A DNA stretch of 64,000 bases from Psychromicrobium xiongbiense (GTDB lineage Bacteria; Actinomycetota; Actinomycetes; Actinomycetales; Micrococcaceae): positions 62,001 through 126,000 of the forward strand of contig NZ_JASSZH010000001.1 in NCBI RefSeq assembly GCF_030271165.1. The letters run 5' to 3'. Below, piece after piece: positions 51,125 through 59,872 of the stretch (position 1 is its first letter; each line of letters begins with the position of its first letter). The notes beneath the pieces are model-generated. The model saw only the letters and a list, made by a program, of their open reading frames with translations, was not told the DNA's origin and did no database searches. The position numbers were made by a program, and so were the translations under genes.

Positions 51125-52069
51125 ATGTTCACCTCGCTCCTGGCTCTGGGTATCACCAGTGGCGCCATTCATCGCATCGCGCTTCCTTCCGGGAAGGTGG
51201 ACCTTCTCACCTCGAAGGCGGGGGCGTTCCCGGACGGCATCGTGGTCCGCGACGGGGAGGTGTTCTGGACCACCATGGGTATGCCCACTGTCCGCGAAGG
51301 TGCGGTGGGGGAGGCTGCCCTCGACTACTCGGCACGTACTGGAGGAGTTCACGCACTCTCCCTCGAGTCCGGTCAGCTACGCGAGGTGACCGCGCCGGGT
51401 GTGCTGACCACCGGCAAGCAGCTGGCGGACGATGGCGCCGGGCGACTCTACTGGGGCGATCGCGAAGGGTGCCGGATCAGTTCGGTCCGGATGGACGGTA
51501 CCGACTTCCAGGACCTGGTGATCAATACCCCGGATGAGGCAGGGCTGGCGCAGTGCGTCGGCGTCGCCGTCGATCCGGAGGCCGGCTATCTCTACTGGAC
51601 CCAGAAGGGGCCGGCCAAGGGCGGGCAGGGCCGGATCTTCCGGGCCGGGCTGACCATCCCGGACGGCCAGAGCGCACAGAATCGTGATGACATCGAAGTC
51701 CTCTGGGATTCTCTGCCGGAGCCGATCGATCTGGAGATTCATGACGGGTGGCTCTACTGGACCGACCGCGGAGCAGAACCCCTGGGAAATACCCTCAATC
51801 GGGCACCGATCCCAGCCCCGGGGGCTCAGGGAACTGCGCCGCAGATTCTGGCGGAAGGATTCAAGGAAGCCATCGGCCTGGCCCTCGACGCTGAGGCTGG
51901 ACTGGTCTATGTTGCAGATCTCAACGGTTCCCTCTGGGAGGCGGCGATCCCCAAGGACGGACAGGCTACGCCAGCCCGTCCCCGACGCCTTGCTGACCTT
52001 GGCGCTCCGTTGAGCGGCATCGCCGGTCTGTCCACCACTACCACACCGATTTCCAGGAGTCAGTCATGA
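51125..52069 (+). CDS. Beta-propeller (YWTD/SMP-30-like) protein
   Basis: Protein of 314 residues with repeated propeller motifs: RLYWGDREGCRISSVRMDG, YLYWTQKGP, WLYWTDRGAE, LVYVADLNGSLWEA. The pattern matches YWTD repeats and relates to SMP-30/gluconolactonase-type lactonases. No signal peptide is seen, so a cytoplasmic lactonase or sugar-acid-related role is likely. GGAGG lies before ATG 51125. The stop overlaps the next dehydrogenase start by four bases (ATGA), tying the two together. Confidence 0.75.
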   Translation: MFTSLLALGITSGAIHRIALPSGKVDLLTSKAGAFPDGIVVRDGEVFWTTMGMPTVREGAVGEAALDYSARTGGVHALSLESGQLREVTAPGVLTTGKQLADDGAGRLYWGDREGCRISSVRMDGTDFQDLVINTPDEAGLAQCVGVAVDPEAGYLYWTQKGPAKGGQGRIFRAGLTIPDGQSAQNRDDIEVLWDSLPEPIDLEIHDGWLYWTDRGAEPLGNTLNRAPIPAPGAQGTAPQILAEGFKEAIGLALDAEAGLVYVADLNGSLWEAAIPKDGQATPARPRRLADLGAPLSGIAGLSTTTTPISRSQS

Positions 52070-52935
52070 GCTACCAGTTCACTTTCGATCAGATCCAAAA
52101 CCGGCCGGTTGCCGTCATCGGCGGCGGTACTCTGGGCCGCCGGATCGCCATGATGTTCGCCTCGCGTGGCGGCACGGTGAGGATCTCCGACCCCAATGCT
52201 GATGTGGCCAAGGCGGCGGTGGAGTACGTAAAAGACACCCTGCCGGAGGTGCTGGAGGCGCGTGGAACGGGAGAGGAAGGCACGGTCGTGGCCATGCCGA
52301 GCCTGGCTGCAGCCCTGGCGGATGTCTGGCTGGTGGTCGAGGCCGTGCCGGAGCGTCTGGATATTAAGATCCCGCTCTGGGGCCAGGTGGATGAGCTTGC
52401 GCCGAAGGATGCCATTTTCGTCACGAATTCCTCCTCCTACGCCTCGCGTCTGATGGATAAGAACATCAAGGACAAAACACGGTTCTGCAATCTGCACTTC
52501 TACATGCCGCCTACGGCCAATGCCGCTGATGTGATGAGCGATGGCGAAACCGATCGTGGTGTACTGGATACCCTGCTGACTGTGCTGCCGGAGTTCGATA
52601 TCCACCCCTTCGAGGCTCGCAAAGAGAGCACCGGTTTCATCTTCAACCGGGTCTGGGCCGCCATCAAGCGCGAATCCCTGGCGGTGGTGGCGGAAGGTGT
52701 GGCCCGGCCCGAGGACGTGGATGCGATGTTCCGGCTGAACTGGCATATGCCTGTCGGTCCGTTCCAGATGATGGATAACGTGGGCCTGGATGTGGTGCTG
52801 GATATCGAGGATCACTATGCGGCCGAGAATCCGCATCTGCCGGAAGGCCCGCGGCAGCTGCTGCACCAGTATGTCGATGCCGGCAAGCTGGGACGCAAGA
52901 CCGGAGAGGGCTTCTACTCCTATCCCACGGAGTAA
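52066..52935 (+). CDS. 3-hydroxyacyl-CoA-dehydrogenase-fold oxidoreductase
   Basis: Protein of 289 residues. The NAD motif AVIGGGTLGRRIAMMFA is near residue 18, the catalytic His region is FCNLHFYMPP, and GFIFNRVWAAIKRESLAVVAEG is the first helix of the C-terminal domain. It belongs to the same superfamily as the protein at 37333-38295. Coupled to a lactonase-like propeller, it probably oxidises a sugar acid or similar hydroxyacid rather than an acyl-CoA. The divergent zinc alcohol dehydrogenase may supply the pathway. Confidence 0.8.
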   Translation: MSYQFTFDQIQNRPVAVIGGGTLGRRIAMMFASRGGTVRISDPNADVAKAAVEYVKDTLPEVLEARGTGEEGTVVAMPSLAAALADVWLVVEAVPERLDIKIPLWGQVDELAPKDAIFVTNSSSYASRLMDKNIKDKTRFCNLHFYMPPTANAADVMSDGETDRGVLDTLLTVLPEFDIHPFEARKESTGFIFNRVWAAIKRESLAVVAEGVARPEDVDAMFRLNWHMPVGPFQMMDNVGLDVVLDIEDHYAAENPHLPEGPRQLLHQYVDAGKLGRKTGEGFYSYPTE

Positions 52936-53053
52936 TGGTGCCGCAGAGTAATTCTCGCTGAGAACCACCCTGCCCCCGAGGCCCGCTGGATGCTAAAATT
53001 CGTGGCCGAGGGCAGTGCTGGCTGTCCCTTTTTTACCGAGAGAAGGAACCGCC

Positions 53054-53404
53054 ATGTCAGGTCAGCAGCCCTACGGCCAACAACCCAACAATCCACAGCC
53101 TTATGGCCAACAGCCCTACGGCCAACCGCCTTACACTCAGCCCGGCTACGTCCAGCAGCCGATGGCGGCCAAAACCAACACGCTCGCGATCGTCTCGCTG
53201 GTGCTGGCCTTTGTCGTGTCGCTGGGCGCGGTGATCTGCGGCCACATCGCCCTGGGCCAGATCAAGCGCACCGGCGAGCAGGGTCGCGGCCTGGCGCTGG
53301 CCGGTCTGATCCTGGGATACGCCGGGATTGCTGCCGGAATTCTCTTCATCATCCTGTACTTCGTGATCTTTGCTACTGCGGTGTCCTATCACAGCAGCTA
53401 CTGA
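53054..53404 (+). CDS. DUF4190 membrane protein with PYGQQ repeats
   Basis: Protein of 116 residues. The first 35 residues are a Gln/Pro/Tyr-rich repeat (PYGQQP units), followed by two hydrophobic segments (TLAIVSLVLAFVVSLGAVICG and LAGLILGYAGIAAGILFIILYF, read approximately) with HIALGQIKRTGEQGRGLALAG between them, the DUF4190 mark. Such proteins are common and uncharacterised in actinobacteria. AGAAGGAACC precedes ATG 53054. A hairpin terminator follows. Confidence 0.85.
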   Translation: MSGQQPYGQQPNNPQPYGQQPYGQPPYTQPGYVQQPMAAKTNTLAIVSLVLAFVVSLGAVICGHIALGQIKRTGEQGRGLALAGLILGYAGIAAGILFIILYFVIFATAVSYHSSY

Positions 53405-53413
53405 GCAATGACC

Positions 53414-53456
53414 CACGAATCCCCCTGGCAGCCTTGAGCCGCCGGGGGGATTCGTG
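53414..53456 (+). terminator. Hairpin terminator
   Basis: Arms 53414-53425 and 53445-53456 are perfectly complementary over 12 bp. The stem continues four more pairs inward (one G-T) to an 11-base loop. It starts ten bases after the DUF4190 stop codon. Confidence 0.85.
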
Positions 53457-53527
53457 CTTAAACCCTTCAGCGAATGGAGCGCTATGGTGCGGGGTCCAGA
53501 ACATAAGGTAGAACCCAACAGCATGCA

Positions 53528-53737
53528 GTGGGTCATGCCTCCTTCAGCGGACCAACCCAGCAGGGCATTCTCGAGGTCGACGATCTGCTCCGAGAGACGC
53601 TCAATCTGCCCATCGACTGGCAGGACAAAGCGCTCGGCGACCTAGGGCGAGACGTCGTGGCAGAGATGGCCGCGCGCCACCCCTGGCTGTCGCCGGCCGC
53701 ACTGGAGGCTCTGGCATGGGCTTATAGCCATGCCTAG
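53528..53737 (+). CDS. Small hypothetical protein (69 residues)
   Basis: A frame from GTG 53528 with an acidic, helical second half: EVDDLLRETLNLPIDWQDKALGDLGRDVVAEM (in parts), ending in PALEALAWAYSHA. Codon choice has G or C in most third positions, as in neighbouring genes, which favours real coding. The ribosome site is not clear and the N-terminus is uncertain. No family is recognised. Confidence 0.5.
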   Translation: MGHASFSGPTQQGILEVDDLLRETLNLPIDWQDKALGDLGRDVVAEMAARHPWLSPAALEALAWAYSHA

Positions 53738-53880
53738 CGTCAGGAACCCCGATCCGGAACCACTAAAATTCAGAGGTAGCACCTCCTGCCGGGCCGCAAC
53801 GTCTGGTCGTGCGCCCCGGCGCCCGGTTTTCCGGAAGGCTGGTATCCAAGAAAGCGTGTATGCTGTTCAGGCAAGGTGCC

Positions 53881-54038
53881 ACTCGATAGCTGAGGCTCCT
53901 TCGCGGACATAAGCCAGCGATCCCAAACGTCGAGAGACGCCCCGGATCAGGACAGACCACCCCGGCCTAAGGGGTGATCCCGATTGGCTCCTGACGTTGC
54001 TCAGGTCACGACGCGAAGTGCCAAAGGTCTGACGAGGA
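53881..54038 (+). promoter_or_regulatory. M-box (ykoK-type) magnesium riboswitch
   Basis: Three conserved M-box blocks appear in order: TGAGGCTCCT (53891-53900), AAACGTCGAGAGACGCC (53925-53941) and AGTGCCAAAGGTCTGACGA (54017-54035). In the Bacillus ykoK element these read GTGAGGCTCCT, AAATGTCCAAAGACGCC and AGTGCTAAAGCTCTACGA. The length of about 158 bases and the place upstream of an MgtA-type Mg2+ pump both fit. The element folds when Mg2+ is high and should turn the pump gene off. The 53738-53880 stretch before it shows nothing else I can name. Confidence 0.88.
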
Positions 54039-54056
54039 GGGGCAAATCCCGGCGGA

Positions 54057-54221
54057 ATGCCGGACCTCTCACCCGATTCTGCGCCGATTGATTCATCGAA
54101 TCGTTCAGGCTGGATCGGTGGTGCATCCTGCCGGATGAGGGGAGAGAACCATGAGTTCTGGCCACCAACCTTATCCCGCTCGGTTTCACTGAGTTTTTCA
54201 GATGCTCTGATATTCCGCTGA
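54057..54221 (+). CDS. Candidate leader ORF in the Mg2+-responsive leader (54 residues)
   Basis: This frame starts 18 bases after the M-box with GGCGGA touching the ATG and GAGGAGGGG at 54034-54042. Its first 12 residues, MPDLSPDSAPID, hold three Pro and three Asp. Acidic/Pro-rich starts destabilise ribosomes at low Mg2+, the principle behind the E. coli MgtL leader. The rest of the frame looks ordinary. It may be a regulatory leader peptide or chance. Confidence 0.35.
   Translation: MPDLSPDSAPIDSSNRSGWIGGASCRMRGENHEFWPPTLSRSVSLSFSDALIFR
54151..54192 (+). CDS. Candidate 13-residue leader peptide upstream of mgtA
   Basis: MSSGHQPYPARFH, with AGGGGAGAG just before the ATG, one of the best ribosome sites in the leader. 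It overlaps the longer leader frame in another register. The stretch between its stop and mgtA (54193-54371) holds no gene I can support. A translated leader between a riboswitch and a Mg2+ pump gene could couple translation speed to expression. Evidence is the ribosome site and location only. Confidence 0.35.
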   Translation: MSSGHQPYPARFH

Positions 54222-54371
54222 ATCCGCCCGGGATCCTTCTGCCCCATTGAGGGCATTTCAACCAGTAGTACATGGTCCGGTGGTGTGCTCTTCATCGCCG
54301 CCACCTGCTCACCACCCAGCTTTGCCATGCCCGGGGCCAGGTCCTGAGGCATGCCCTGAAGGAGAACTTTC

Positions 54372-57050
54372 ATGCAGATCACTACCCGCCGCCCGGTCAG
54401 CCCACCGGGCCGGACCCCCACTCACCTCACGCCCCGCTCCCGCGAACTCGCCCTGGCTGCCAACAAGCCATCGGAGGAACTGCTGGAGCGCCTTGGGACC
54501 GGTCTGCGCGGACTGGACACGCTCAAGGTCCGGGATCGCCAGGAACGTTACGGTCGCAATGAGATCAGCCACGACCGCCCGGCCCCGGCCTGGCTGCAGT
54601 TCATGAGCGCCTTCAACAACCCCTTCGTCTGGATTCTGTGCTTCCTGGCAGTGGTCATGCTGTGTACCAATGTCCTCTTTGCTGATCCCGAGGACGGCCC
54701 GGACTACAAGGGCGTCATCACGCTGACCCTCATGGTCCTGGTCTCCGTGGTGATGCGGTTCTGGCAGGAATACCGTTCCAGTCAGGCCGCCCAGGCTCTG
54801 CAGTCCATGGTGCAGACGACCGCTGCAGTCACTCGTCAGAACGAGCTCGGCGAGCCGTTCACCCGGGAGATCTCGATCGAGGAGATCGTTCCGGGGGACC
54901 TGGTCGAGCTCGCCGCCGGAGATATGATCCCGGCCGATGTCCGTTTTCTGCGCACCAAGGACCTGCAGATCAATGAGGGCATGCTCACCGGTGAATCCCT
55001 GCCTACCGAGAAGTCACCCGTCTCCGCAGAGGAAATCACCGAAGACACCGTGCTTCAGGCGGACAGCCTGGGTTTCATGGGAACCTCGGTGATCAGCGGA
55101 AGCGGCACCGCCGTCGTCGTATACATCGGCTCACAGACCTACTTCGGCTCGATGAGCAGCCAGCTGGCCGGCAAACGCCCCGAGACCAGCTTCGATCAGG
55201 GAGTGAAGAAGGTCAGCTTCCTGCTGATCAAATTCATGCTCGTCATGGTGCCTCTGGTGTTCATCATCAACGGGCTCACTAAGGACTGGGCCAGCGCCTT
55301 TGTCTTTGGCCTGGTCACCGCTGTGGGCCTCACCCCGGAGATGCTGCCGATGATCGTCACGGCGAATCTGGCCCGCGGCGCGGTGAAGATGTCCAGGCAC
55401 CAGGTGATCGTCAAGCGCCTCAACGCCATTCAGAACCTCGGCGCCATGGACGTGCTCTGCACCGACAAGACCGGGACCCTGACCGAGGACCGGATTGTGC
55501 TGGAACGGCACCTCGATGTCCGGGGGACTTCCAGCCTGAAAGTCCTGCGGATGGCGGCCGCCAATTCGCGCTTCCAGACCGGCCTGCGCAACCTTCTGGA
55601 CCGCGCCGTGATCGATGCGGCCGGGCCGGAGATCATGGCCGAACTCGAGGGCGCCTACACGCTGATCGACGAGGTTCCTTTCGACTTCTCCCGTCGCCGG
55701 ATGACGGTGGTGGTCGATGGCGGCTCGGCACCTCTGATGATCACCAAGGGTGCCTTTGAGGAAGTGCTGGAAATCTGTACCACGGTGATGGTCAATGGCC
55801 ATCCCTCACCGCTGACCCCGCAGCGACGGGCAGAGCTGGAGCAGCTGGCTGCTGCGCAGAACGCCGAAGGAATGCGGGTCCTGGCCCTGGCCACCGCACC
55901 CGGATCCCACCGGGACGACTACTCGGTGTCCGATGAGCGTGAGATGACGCTGATCGGCTTCCTGGCCTTCCTCGACCCGCCCAAGGCCTCGGCGGCTGGC
56001 GCCATCGAAGCCCTGCACCGGCATGGCACCGCGGTGAAGGTGATCACGGGCGACAATGACCTGGTCGCCCGCACCGTCTGCACCCAGGTGGGCTTGGACG
56101 TTGCGGCGGAGAGCGCTCTGCTGACCGGCATCGAACTCGCCGCACTGAATGAGGAGCAGTTCGCTGCGGCCGTGGAATCCACCACGGTGTTCGCCAAGGT
56201 CAATCCGATGCAGAAGGCACGGATCGTTGAGCAACTGCAGCGCAACGGCCACACGGTGGGCTTCATGGGGGACGGGATCAACGATGCCGCCGCCCTGCGC
56301 AGTGCCGATGTGGGCATTTCAGTGGACACTGCGGTGGACATTGCGCGGGAATCCGCGGACATCATCCTGTTGCAGAAGGATCTGATGGTCCTGGAAGCAG
56401 GAATCCAGGAGGGCCGGCGGACCTTCGGCAACATCATCAAGTACATCAAGATGACGGCGAGCTCCAATTTCGGCAATATGTTCTCGGTTCTGGTCGCCTC
56501 CGCGCTCCTGCCGTTCCTGCCGATGATCGCGGTCGTCGTTCTGCTCCAGAACCTGGTGTACGACCTGTCCATGCTGGCTCTTCCCTGGGATCGGGTGGAC
56601 CCGGAATACCTGGAGAAGCCGCGCAAGTGGGAAACCAAAGGCCTGGCACGTTTCATGCTGATGATCGGCCCGCTCTCCTCGGTGTTCGATCTCACCACCT
56701 TCGCGCTGATGTGGTACGTCTTCGGGGCGAATTCCCCGGAGCATGCCGCACTCTTCCAGTCCGGTTGGTTCATCGAATCACTGATGTCCCAGACGCTGAT
56801 TGTGCACCTGATCCGTACCGGGAAGATTCCCTTCATCCAGTCGCGTGCCTCCTGGCCGGTGATGCTGCTGACCGCTGCCGTCTGCCTCTTCGCTCTGGTG
56901 CTGCCGTTCAGCGGATTCGGTGAGTCGATGGGGCTGGTCAGCCTGCCGTGGACCTACTTCCCGTGGCTCCTGGGGACACTGCTGGCGTATTGCCTGCTGA
57001 CCCAGGGCGTCAAGAAGCTGTTCATCCGGCGGTACGGTCACTGGCTCTGA
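54372..57050 (+). CDS. mgtA: Magnesium-translocating P-type ATPase
   Basis: P3B-type ATPase of 892 residues. The phosphorylation site DKTGTLTED is near residue 365, TGES occurs in GMLTGESLPTEKS, and GDGINDAAALRSADVGISVD is the hinge motif. About ten membrane segments include the C-terminal ones from about 690 on, and VLLQNLVYDLSMLALPWDRVD is typical of MgtA/MgtB. It moves Mg2+ into the cell. AAGGAGAAC precedes the ATG. Expression should respond to Mg2+ through the M-box about 330 bases upstream. Confidence 0.95.
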   Translation: MQITTRRPVSPPGRTPTHLTPRSRELALAANKPSEELLERLGTGLRGLDTLKVRDRQERYGRNEISHDRPAPAWLQFMSAFNNPFVWILCFLAVVMLCTNVLFADPEDGPDYKGVITLTLMVLVSVVMRFWQEYRSSQAAQALQSMVQTTAAVTRQNELGEPFTREISIEEIVPGDLVELAAGDMIPADVRFLRTKDLQINEGMLTGESLPTEKSPVSAEEITEDTVLQADSLGFMGTSVISGSGTAVVVYIGSQTYFGSMSSQLAGKRPETSFDQGVKKVSFLLIKFMLVMVPLVFIINGLTKDWASAFVFGLVTAVGLTPEMLPMIVTANLARGAVKMSRHQVIVKRLNAIQNLGAMDVLCTDKTGTLTEDRIVLERHLDVRGTSSLKVLRMAAANSRFQTGLRNLLDRAVIDAAGPEIMAELEGAYTLIDEVPFDFSRRRMTVVVDGGSAPLMITKGAFEEVLEICTTVMVNGHPSPLTPQRRAELEQLAAAQNAEGMRVLALATAPGSHRDDYSVSDEREMTLIGFLAFLDPPKASAAGAIEALHRHGTAVKVITGDNDLVARTVCTQVGLDVAAESALLTGIELAALNEEQFAAAVESTTVFAKVNPMQKARIVEQLQRNGHTVGFMGDGINDAAALRSADVGISVDTAVDIARESADIILLQKDLMVLEAGIQEGRRTFGNIIKYIKMTASSNFGNMFSVLVASALLPFLPMIAVVVLLQNLVYDLSMLALPWDRVDPEYLEKPRKWETKGLARFMLMIGPLSSVFDLTTFALMWYVFGANSPEHAALFQSGWFIESLMSQTLIVHLIRTGKIPFIQSRASWPVMLLTAAVCLFALVLPFSGFGESMGLVSLPWTYFPWLLGTLLAYCLLTQGVKKLFIRRYGHWL

Positions 57051-57062
57051 GTTTTGTAGTCG

Positions 57063-57099
57063 GTGTGCCCGCGGACGTGGTAGTTGTCCGCGGGCACAC
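57063..57099. terminator. Bidirectional hairpin terminator
   Basis: A perfect 14-bp stem, arms 57063-57076 and 57086-57099, with a nine-base loop. It lies between the ends of the convergent mgtA and FadH-like genes. Confidence 0.85.
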
Positions 57100-57147
57100 G
57101 AACAGGGGCTGGGCAGGCGCTTCCGCTTCAGAGCAGGGCGGCCGGTC

Positions 57148-59142
57148 TCAGAGCCGGGCAGCCAGTTCGGTGGCCTGCAGGATCGCGCGTTTGGCATCCA
57201 CCTCAGCGGCAACATCGGCCCCGCCAACGAGGTGGCCGCCGGTCGAGGCCAGCTCGCGCACAGATTCCTGACCGGTGCACAGCACCACCGTGTCGACGGC
57301 GAGCACACGGGTGCCGCCGTCCGGCAGTGTCAGGTGCAGGCCGTCATCGTCGATCAGGTCGTAGCGCACGCCGCCGACCTTCTCCACCCGATCCGCGCTG
57401 AGCACTGCCCGGTGAACCCATCCGGTGGTCTTGCCCAGTCCGGCACCGAAGGGACCGTTTTTCCGTTGCAGCAGGTACACCTCGCGTCGCGGAGGCTCAA
57501 CGACGGCCGCGGTGAGCCCGGCCCTGGCCGAGGGGTCCTCGGTGACTCCCCACCGCTGCTGCCAGGCGGGCAGCGACTCCTGGGCGTCGTGCAGCAGGTA
57601 TTCGCAGACGTCGTAGCCGATGCCGCCGGCACCCAGCACGGCGACCCGTTTCCCGGCCGTGCGCTCGCCGCGCAGCAGTTCGTCATAACGCACCACCGAC
57701 GGATGGTCGATGCCGGGAATCTCAGGGATGCGCGGCATGACCCCGGTGGCGAGAACCACCTGGTCAAAGGACTCCAGGGCCTGCGGGGAAGCGCGAACGC
57801 CCAGCTTCACCTCCACACCGAGCACCTCCAGCCGTCGGGCGTAGTAGGCGAGAGTGTTGGCAAATTCCTCTTTGCCGGGAATCTGCATGGCCAGCCGGAA
57901 CTGGCCACCCAGCTCGGTGCGGGCCTCAAAGAGTGTCACGGAGTGGCCGCGCTCGGCCAGGGAGGTGGCGGCTGCCAGACCGGCCGGCCCGCCCCCGACG
58001 ACCGCAAGCTGCTGACGCCGCTGCGGTGGCACCGGGAGCAGGCGCAGGGTGGTCTCCCGCCCTGCCCGGGGATTGAGCAGGCAACTGGCTCTCTCATTGC
58101 GGAAGGTGTGGTCCAGACAGGCCTGATTGCAGGCAATGCAGACATTGATCTCGTCCGCCCGGCCCGCGGCGGCCTTGGCCACGAACTCCGGATCGGCCAG
58201 GAACGGGCGGGACATCGATACCAGATCCGCCTGCCCTGAGGCCAGAAGTTCCTCGGCGGTCTCCGGGGTATTGATCCGGTTGGAGGCGATGACGGGCACA
58301 CCGACTTCCGCCCTGAGACGGCCCGACCAGCCCGCGAAGGCAGCGCGTGGTACCGAGGTGACAATGGTGGGAATGCGGGCCTCGTGCCAGCCGATACCAC
58401 TGTTGAAAACACTGGTCCCGACGGCTTCCAGCCCCTGCGCGAGTTCCACGACCTCTTGCCAGCTCTGCCCTTCTGGGACCAGATCCACCAGCGAGATCCG
58501 GTAGCTGATCAGAAAATCTGAACCGACAGCTTCCCGGATCCGGCGGACGATCTCCAGCGGGAATCTCATCCGCTTGCTGGCGCTGCCGCCCCATTCGTCA
58601 TCGCGGGTATTGGTCCGCGCCGCCAGGAACTGATTGATCAGGTAGCCCTCGGACCCCATGATCTCCACCCCGTCGTAGCCGGCCTGCTGGGCCAGGGTGG
58701 CGGTGCGGACATAGGCGCCGATGGTGCGCTCAACCTCTTTGCTGCTGAGCGCGCGCGGGGCGAAGGGGGTGATCGGGGATTTGACCGAGGATGCGCCACG
58801 GTTGAGCGGCTGGTACCCGTAGCGGCCAGCGTGCAGGATTTGCAGGGCGATCAGCCCGCCTTCCTGATGCACGGACTCGGTCAGGACGCGATGTTTCCCG
58901 GCAGCGTTCTGCGTGCGCAGCATCGAACCGGTGGGGGTGAGTGCACCCTCCAGATTGGGGGAGAAGCCTCCGGTGATGATCAGCGCGGCACCGCCTGCGG
59001 CACGTTCGGCATAGTAGGCGGCGAGGGCGGGAAAATGTCTGGAACGATCTTCCATGCCGGTGTGCATGGACCCCATGACGGCCCGGTTGCGCAGGGTGAG
59101 ATGGCCCAGCCGGAGCGGTTCAAGCAGATGTGGGTACGTCAT
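57148..59142 (-). CDS. NADPH-dependent 2,4-dienoyl-CoA reductase (FadH-like)
   Basis: Multidomain enzyme of 664 residues. An old-yellow-enzyme barrel with FMN site occupies residues 1 to about 330 (MGSMHTGMED, QILHAGRYGY, GSEGYLINQF). A 4Fe-4S motif follows in CIACNQACLDHTF and SCLLNPRAG. The C-terminal FAD/NADPH domain has GGGPAGLAAATSLAERGH and LGAGGIGYDVCEYLL. It removes double bonds during unsaturated fatty acid beta-oxidation, or reduces other enoates. Its start overlaps the stop of the PadR regulator gene, so it is under that regulator's own promoter. Confidence 0.9.
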   Translation of the reverse strand: MTYPHLLEPLRLGHLTLRNRAVMGSMHTGMEDRSRHFPALAAYYAERAAGGAALIITGGFSPNLEGALTPTGSMLRTQNAAGKHRVLTESVHQEGGLIALQILHAGRYGYQPLNRGASSVKSPITPFAPRALSSKEVERTIGAYVRTATLAQQAGYDGVEIMGSEGYLINQFLAARTNTRDDEWGGSASKRMRFPLEIVRRIREAVGSDFLISYRISLVDLVPEGQSWQEVVELAQGLEAVGTSVFNSGIGWHEARIPTIVTSVPRAAFAGWSGRLRAEVGVPVIASNRINTPETAEELLASGQADLVSMSRPFLADPEFVAKAAAGRADEINVCIACNQACLDHTFRNERASCLLNPRAGRETTLRLLPVPPQRRQQLAVVGGGPAGLAAATSLAERGHSVTLFEARTELGGQFRLAMQIPGKEEFANTLAYYARRLEVLGVEVKLGVRASPQALESFDQVVLATGVMPRIPEIPGIDHPSVVRYDELLRGERTAGKRVAVLGAGGIGYDVCEYLLHDAQESLPAWQQRWGVTEDPSARAGLTAAVVEPPRREVYLLQRKNGPFGAGLGKTTGWVHRAVLSADRVEKVGGVRYDLIDDDGLHLTLPDGGTRVLAVDTVVLCTGQESVRELASTGGHLVGGADVAAEVDAKRAILQATELAARL

Positions 59143-59708
59143 GAACGCTCCTGGTGGGATGGTCCCGGAGTCGGGACTGGTGGCAGTCGGTCCAGCATTT
59201 CAGTGCACCAGGCGACGTAGCTTTCTTCGGTCCGGATGCCGCCGCGGAGCACCAGATACACCGGAAGTTCCGCCGCATTGAGCGAGCCAGGGTACGGAAA
59301 ATTTCTGGCGGCGTCCCGCTGGTAGAGCTCCAGCTGGTGTTGGTGTGCCTCGCGTTGGCGTTCGATGTCGGCGATCACTGCGGCCCGGTCGCCGTGATTC
59401 ATCCCGCGGACTTTGGCGGCGAATTCGCTCCGTGGCCGATCGACGGGGCTTGGCTCGGCAGTCCAGTCGTGGAGTGTGTTCCATCCGTTGGGTGTCAGGT
59501 GATAGACGATCCGATCCGGCTTGCCGACCCCGGGGTGCAGTTCGCCTGCCACCTGCCCGTCCTCATGGAGCTGAGCCAGCACCCGGTAGATCTGTTGGTG
59601 GCTCGCCTTGAGGAAGAAACCCAGAGATTTATCGAAACGCCGCGCCAGGTCGTAACCGCTGGCGGATTTCTCGGCCAGTGACACCAGGACTGCGTGCTTC
59701 AATGCCAT
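59139..59708 (-). CDS. PadR-family transcriptional regulator
   Basis: Protein of 189 residues. The winged-helix N-terminus ALKHAVLVSLAEKSASGYDLARRFD, SHQQIYRVLAQLHEDGQVAG and the C-terminal helical Vir-like domain (about 100-180) are standard PadR. Members repress detoxification or catabolic genes until a phenolic or other ligand binds. The ATGA overlap with the FadH-like gene downstream makes that gene the likely target together with itself. Confidence 0.9.
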   Translation of the reverse strand: MALKHAVLVSLAEKSASGYDLARRFDKSLGFFLKASHQQIYRVLAQLHEDGQVAGELHPGVGKPDRIVYHLTPNGWNTLHDWTAEPSPVDRPRSEFAAKVRGMNHGDRAAVIADIERQREAHQHQLELYQRDAARNFPYPGSLNAAELPVYLVLRGGIRTEESYVAWCTEMLDRLPPVPTPGPSHQERS

Positions 59709-59723
59709 TCCTCAGTTCTATAT

Positions 59724-59748
59724 GCACCTAGTTTCATAGTCAAGGTGC
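59724..59748. promoter_or_regulatory. Inverted repeat upstream of padR
   Basis: GCACCT (59724-59729), 13 bases, AGGTGC (59743-59748), starting 16 bases upstream of the padR start codon. It is a fair candidate for the autoregulatory PadR site. The arms are short, so confidence is modest. Confidence 0.45.
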
Positions 59749-59872
59749 GGCAGACCAGTGCCGGCCGTCAGAACGAGACACCTTCGCAGCCTCGGGAATG
59801 GAGCGGCGGGCCTGGACGGTTGAGCTGGTGGATGGCCGGGCAGACGGTCCGAAACATCCCGGAGGAGACATG

